DNA of 8,120 nucleotides, taken from Nitrospirota bacterium (GTDB taxonomy: Bacteria > Nitrospirota > Thermodesulfovibrionia > Thermodesulfovibrionales > SM23-35). The notes beneath the pieces are model-generated. The model was not told the origin of the DNA. It made no database searches and saw nothing but the letters and a program-made list of their open reading frames with translations. The stretch is from assembly GCA_018262395.1 (NCBI GenBank), contig JAGSYM010000033.1, positions 1 to 8,120 on the forward strand. Reading direction: 5' to 3'. Positions within the stretch are counted from its first letter, which is position 1, and every line of letters begins with the position of its first letter. This document shows positions 6,375-8,120 of this stretch, in pieces. Position numbers and translations under genes: made by a program.

Positions 6375-6403
6375 GGTATAAATCACACAAGGAGTACAAT
6401 CAA
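6375..6403 (-). promoter_or_regulatory. Possible IS/host hybrid promoter for eutBC
   Basis: On the minus strand TTGATT (6403-6398, inside the IS terminal repeat) is followed after exactly 17 bp by TATACC (6380-6375, host DNA). Each matches four of six consensus bases. The predicted start near 6368 would give a leader of about 35 nt before the eutBC ATG. IS256-family ends are known to create such hybrid promoters; here it is inferred from spacing alone. Confidence 0.35.
6383..6390. repeat. Left target-site duplication of the IS
   Basis: TCACACAA directly abuts the left IS end and is repeated exactly at 7681-7688 beyond the right end. The 8-bp length is usual for IS256-family insertions. Confidence 0.9.
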
Positions 6404-6415
6404 AAAGTGTGTAAA
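6391..6415 (+). repeat. IS left terminal inverted repeat
   Basis: The 25-bp repeat starts GGAGT and ends GTGTGTAAA. It matches the right terminal repeat in 19 of 25 positions, with most differences in the four bases after GGAGT. Confidence 0.88.
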
Positions 6416-6481
6416 GAGGTAAAGAGGCGATGTATCCTTTTAAGTTGAACTCGAAATCAACAAAAGAAAGGAGACACCACC

Positions 6482-7649
6482 ATGGGAAAGGGTATCACCG
6501 GGACGGTAAAACCGTCAAGAGCGACATACGAGGTATTGGAGGAAATGGTTCGTCTGAAGGTGCAGGAATACATTCAGGATATTTTGGAAGAAGAAGTCGA
6601 GTCATTTTTGGGCAGGAAGAAATCTGAGAGGCTCACGATGGTCGATGGAACACCCGGATATTGGAACGGCCACGGGAAACCGAAGAAGTTTTCCGTCATG
6701 AGCGGAACGATCACGGTCCGTCGTCCTCGTGTAAGGGAGACGGAGGAGCGGTTTAAAAGTAAGATAATCCCTTTTTTCAAACGCCGGTCAAAAGAAGTAG
6801 GGCAACTCTTACCTGAGTTATACCTACACGGCTTGGCAAAAGGGGATTTTGATTTAGCGCTCCGTGGTTTATTGGGAGAAGGAGCACCGTTGTCGGCTTC
6901 ATCGATAGAGCGACTAAAATTGAAGTGGCAGCGGGAGTATGAGGAATGGAAACAACAGGATATTTCGAAACTTGAAGTGGTCTATCAATGGGCAGACGGG
7001 ATATACGTGAAGGCTGGACTTGAGAAAGACAAGGCGGCGCTTCTTATCATTATCGGGGGACTCACCAATGGGAAGAAAGTATTTCTTGCCTGTGAGAGTG
7101 GATACCGGGAGAGCAAGGAATCCTGGAGCGGCGTTCTGAGAAACCTGACCAATCGGGGACTGAAGCTCGGCAGGCTGACAATTGCTGACAGACACCTCGG
7201 GATATGGTCTGCCCTTGGAGAGATCCATCCAGAGGGAAAAGAGCAGAGGTGCTGGAACCATAAAATCAGAAACGTTCTTGACTGCTTTCCTCAGAGGCTA
7301 CGGTCTGAGGCGGGGGAAGACCTCAAACGTATCCCTTATGCAGAAACGCTTTCGAAATGCGAGCGACTCAGGGATTTATTCATTCCCGAAGGAACACTGG
7401 ATACATATCCGGACGACGAACGTGGTGGAATCCCCGTTTAGCTCAGTGCGACTGAGGACCAATGCTGCAAAGCGGTTTAAGAAAGTACAAAACGCAACGG
7501 CAATGATTTGGAAACTCCTTCAGGTGGCGGAGAAGAACTTCCGCACCTTAAAAGGATACTGGTTGTTGTCTGATGTTTATAAAGGAAAGATGTTTTTTGA
7601 TGGGGTAACAAAGCATGAAGCAAAGGTGTTTGAAAGGATGGCCGCCTAA
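6482..7649 (+). pseudogene. IS256-family (mutator-type) transposase, frameshifted by an internal deletion
   Basis: The N-terminal part (6482-about 7385) encodes a DDE transposase with the first catalytic Asp in WADGIYVKA (D172) and the second in IADRHLGIW (D236; the usual G after this D is R). The third catalytic residue, Glu in TTNVVESPF (codon 7428-7430), and the rest to the TAA at 7647 lie in another frame. At the junction the family normally has a segment containing YPKA and a W-rich stretch between the RLRDLF and FPKEHW regions. About 25 residues of it are missing, so the cause is an out-of-frame deletion near 7370-7390, not a single-base slip. Frame 1 alone stops at 7439-7441. The gene starts at ATG 6482 behind AAGGAG. 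The product should be inactive because the catalytic Glu is lost. Confidence 0.9.
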
Positions 7650-7655
7650 ATGCCT

Positions 7656-7680
7656 TTTACACACCTATTGACCAGACTCC
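7656..7680 (-). repeat. IS right terminal inverted repeat
   Basis: Reading outward-in on the minus strand, the repeat begins GGAGTCTGGTCAA and ends GTGTGTAAA, mirroring the left end. It starts 6 bp after the transposase stop codon. Confidence 0.88.
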
Positions 7681-7688
7681 TCACACAA
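7681..7688. repeat. Right target-site duplication of the IS
   Basis: TCACACAA immediately follows the right terminal repeat and is identical to 6383-6390. Confidence 0.9.
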
Positions 7689-7708
7689 TCGTGATTTAAA
7701 GTACCACA

Positions 7709-7736
7709 TTTATATAGGTATTTCAATTGGTGGCAA
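7709..7736 (-). promoter_or_regulatory. Possible ancestral eutBC promoter, now separated by the IS
   Basis: On the minus strand TTGCCA (7736-7731) is followed after 16 bp by TATAAA (7714-7709). If the IS and one target copy are removed in thought, the predicted start would lie about 71 nt before the eutBC start codon. The -35 box overlaps an inverted repeat (7725-7757), which could be an operator. This is inferred from consensus and position. Confidence 0.35.
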
Positions 7737-7757
7737 TTTAACTTTAAATGGCCAATT
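7725..7757. repeat. Imperfect inverted repeat
   Basis: AATTGG followed by TGGCAATTTA (7725-7740) faces TAAATGGCCAATT (7745-7757) across ACTT. The arms agree except for a 3-bp bulge and one mismatch. It may be an operator at the likely old eutBC promoter, or the remnant of an IS end. No T-run follows, so a terminator is unlikely. Confidence 0.4.
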
Positions 7758-7973
7758 CCTAGCAAAAATTAAAATGACCCCTTGTAGGTTTCTCTGTTAG
7801 GGCTTACACGACAGATATGTTTTAGTTCTTATTGAGTACAATCGAAAACAATTACTTGGTGATTAGGAAAACTTTGCACTGTTCTATGTGAAATGAAAAA
7901 AATGATGTGATACTCTTATCCTGACAACTTGAGAGAAAAAGAGATACGTTTCGAATTGTCTTACTGCACAGAC

Positions 7974-8120
7974 TTATTTCGGCATTTCTATATTTTCATA
8001 TCCCTTTTCAGTTTTTGCCATAGCGAGGATGCGTTTTGGTTTCATTCGAATAACAACATATTCAGGTACAGAGGGATCTTTGTAATATTTCTTGAGCACC
8101 GGAACGGCTTCATACAGTTT
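7974..8120 (-). CDS. C-terminal end of a protein, possibly a pyridoxamine 5'-phosphate oxidase-like flavoprotein (partial)
   Basis: The minus strand is open from the right edge for 48 codons to a TAA at 7976-7974. The tail reads as a helix (KLYEAVPVLKKYYKD) then a strand and a short basic turn (VPEYVVIRMKPKRI), ending YENIEMPK. Helix, a DP or P-rich turn, and a strand with KPKRI resembles the end of split-barrel flavoproteins of the pyridoxamine-phosphate-oxidase type. With only 48 residues the family is a suggestion. It is on the same strand as eutBC and upstream of it, so before the IS insertion the two genes stood in tandem with about 340 bp between them. Confidence 0.55.
   Translation of the reverse strand, partial: KLYEAVPVLKKYYKDPSVPEYVVIRMKPKRILAMAKTEKGYENIEMPK

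Larger units (their letters stand above)
6391..7680 (+). mobile_element. IS256-family insertion sequence, 1290 bp, complete ends
   Basis: The element is bounded by 25-bp imperfect inverted repeats (19 of 25 match). The left repeat begins GGAGTACAATC (6391-6415) and the right end is its counterpart (7656-7680), both sharing GGAGT and GTGTGTAAA. It is flanked by a perfect 8-bp duplication, TCACACAA, so it arrived by transposition and has not rearranged at its ends. It contains one disrupted transposase gene. It lies 57 bp upstream of the eutBC start, with the transposase pointing away from eutBC. Confidence 0.93.
7689..7973. other. Non-coding stretch between the IS and the right-edge gene
   Basis: This A/T-rich stretch has no credible reading frame. 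It holds the possible old eutBC promoter and the inverted repeat near its left end. From about 7760 to 7973 I see only A-rich DNA and no further structure that I can support. Confidence 0.5.

Noticed and set aside
6334..6399. Upstream extension of the lyase by 22 residues to ATG 6399
   Set aside because: It would start inside the IS terminal repeat and place the Tat signal internally. The ATG at 6333 has a strong, well-spaced ribosome binding site.
6430..6627. Small open frame overlapping the transposase start
   Set aside because: It lies in another frame over the conserved N-terminal part of the IS256 transposase and has no independent support.

Overview
The window reads as a chromosomal segment from an uncultured or anaerobic Gram-negative bacterium of moderate G+C content, possibly Nitrospirota or Desulfobacterota. 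That placement is an inference from the gene mix: a Tat-exported redox or cofactor enzyme, a single-cluster ferredoxin, a NifU-like mini-protein and G/C-rich palindromic repeats. No rRNA or other taxonomic marker is present.

Left part (1-3452). A consensus sigma70-type promoter on the minus strand (266-294) drives what looks like a structured small RNA of about 160 nt. It has a long interrupted closing stem, a central bubble, an apical hairpin and a U-tail, an architecture like 6S RNA. Upstream of it, also on the minus strand, is a small NifU-like cysteine protein. Divergently on the plus strand lies a tightly coupled three-gene set: a small membrane protein, a zinc-dependent MDR dehydrogenase and a GHKL/Hsp90-like ATPase, with 1-nt and 17-nt overlaps. 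The dehydrogenase gene carries two G/C-rich palindromes inserted in frame, adding about 31 residues to a Rossmann-domain loop.

Middle part (3685-6333, minus strand). A two-gene unit holds a single-chain fusion of the two subunits of adenosylcobalamin-dependent ethanolamine ammonia-lyase (EutB then EutC), followed 42 nt downstream by a [4Fe-4S] ferredoxin gene. The fusion begins with a twin-arginine signal peptide behind a strong ribosome binding site. This is the most striking feature of the window: it implies a folded B12 enzyme exported to the cell envelope, whereas classical EutBC is cytoplasmic and often inside a microcompartment. No other eut gene is visible here.

Right part (6391-8120). 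An IS256-family element (6391-7680), with 25-bp imperfect terminal repeats and a perfect 8-bp target duplication (TCACACAA), sits 57 bp upstream of the eutBC start codon. Its transposase is broken by an out-of-frame internal deletion. The insertion appears to have split the eutBC leader from a likely ancestral promoter on the far side, and the IS end may supply a hybrid promoter. After a 293-bp non-coding stretch, the C-terminal end of another minus-strand gene, possibly a pyridoxamine-phosphate-oxidase-like flavoprotein, runs off the window.
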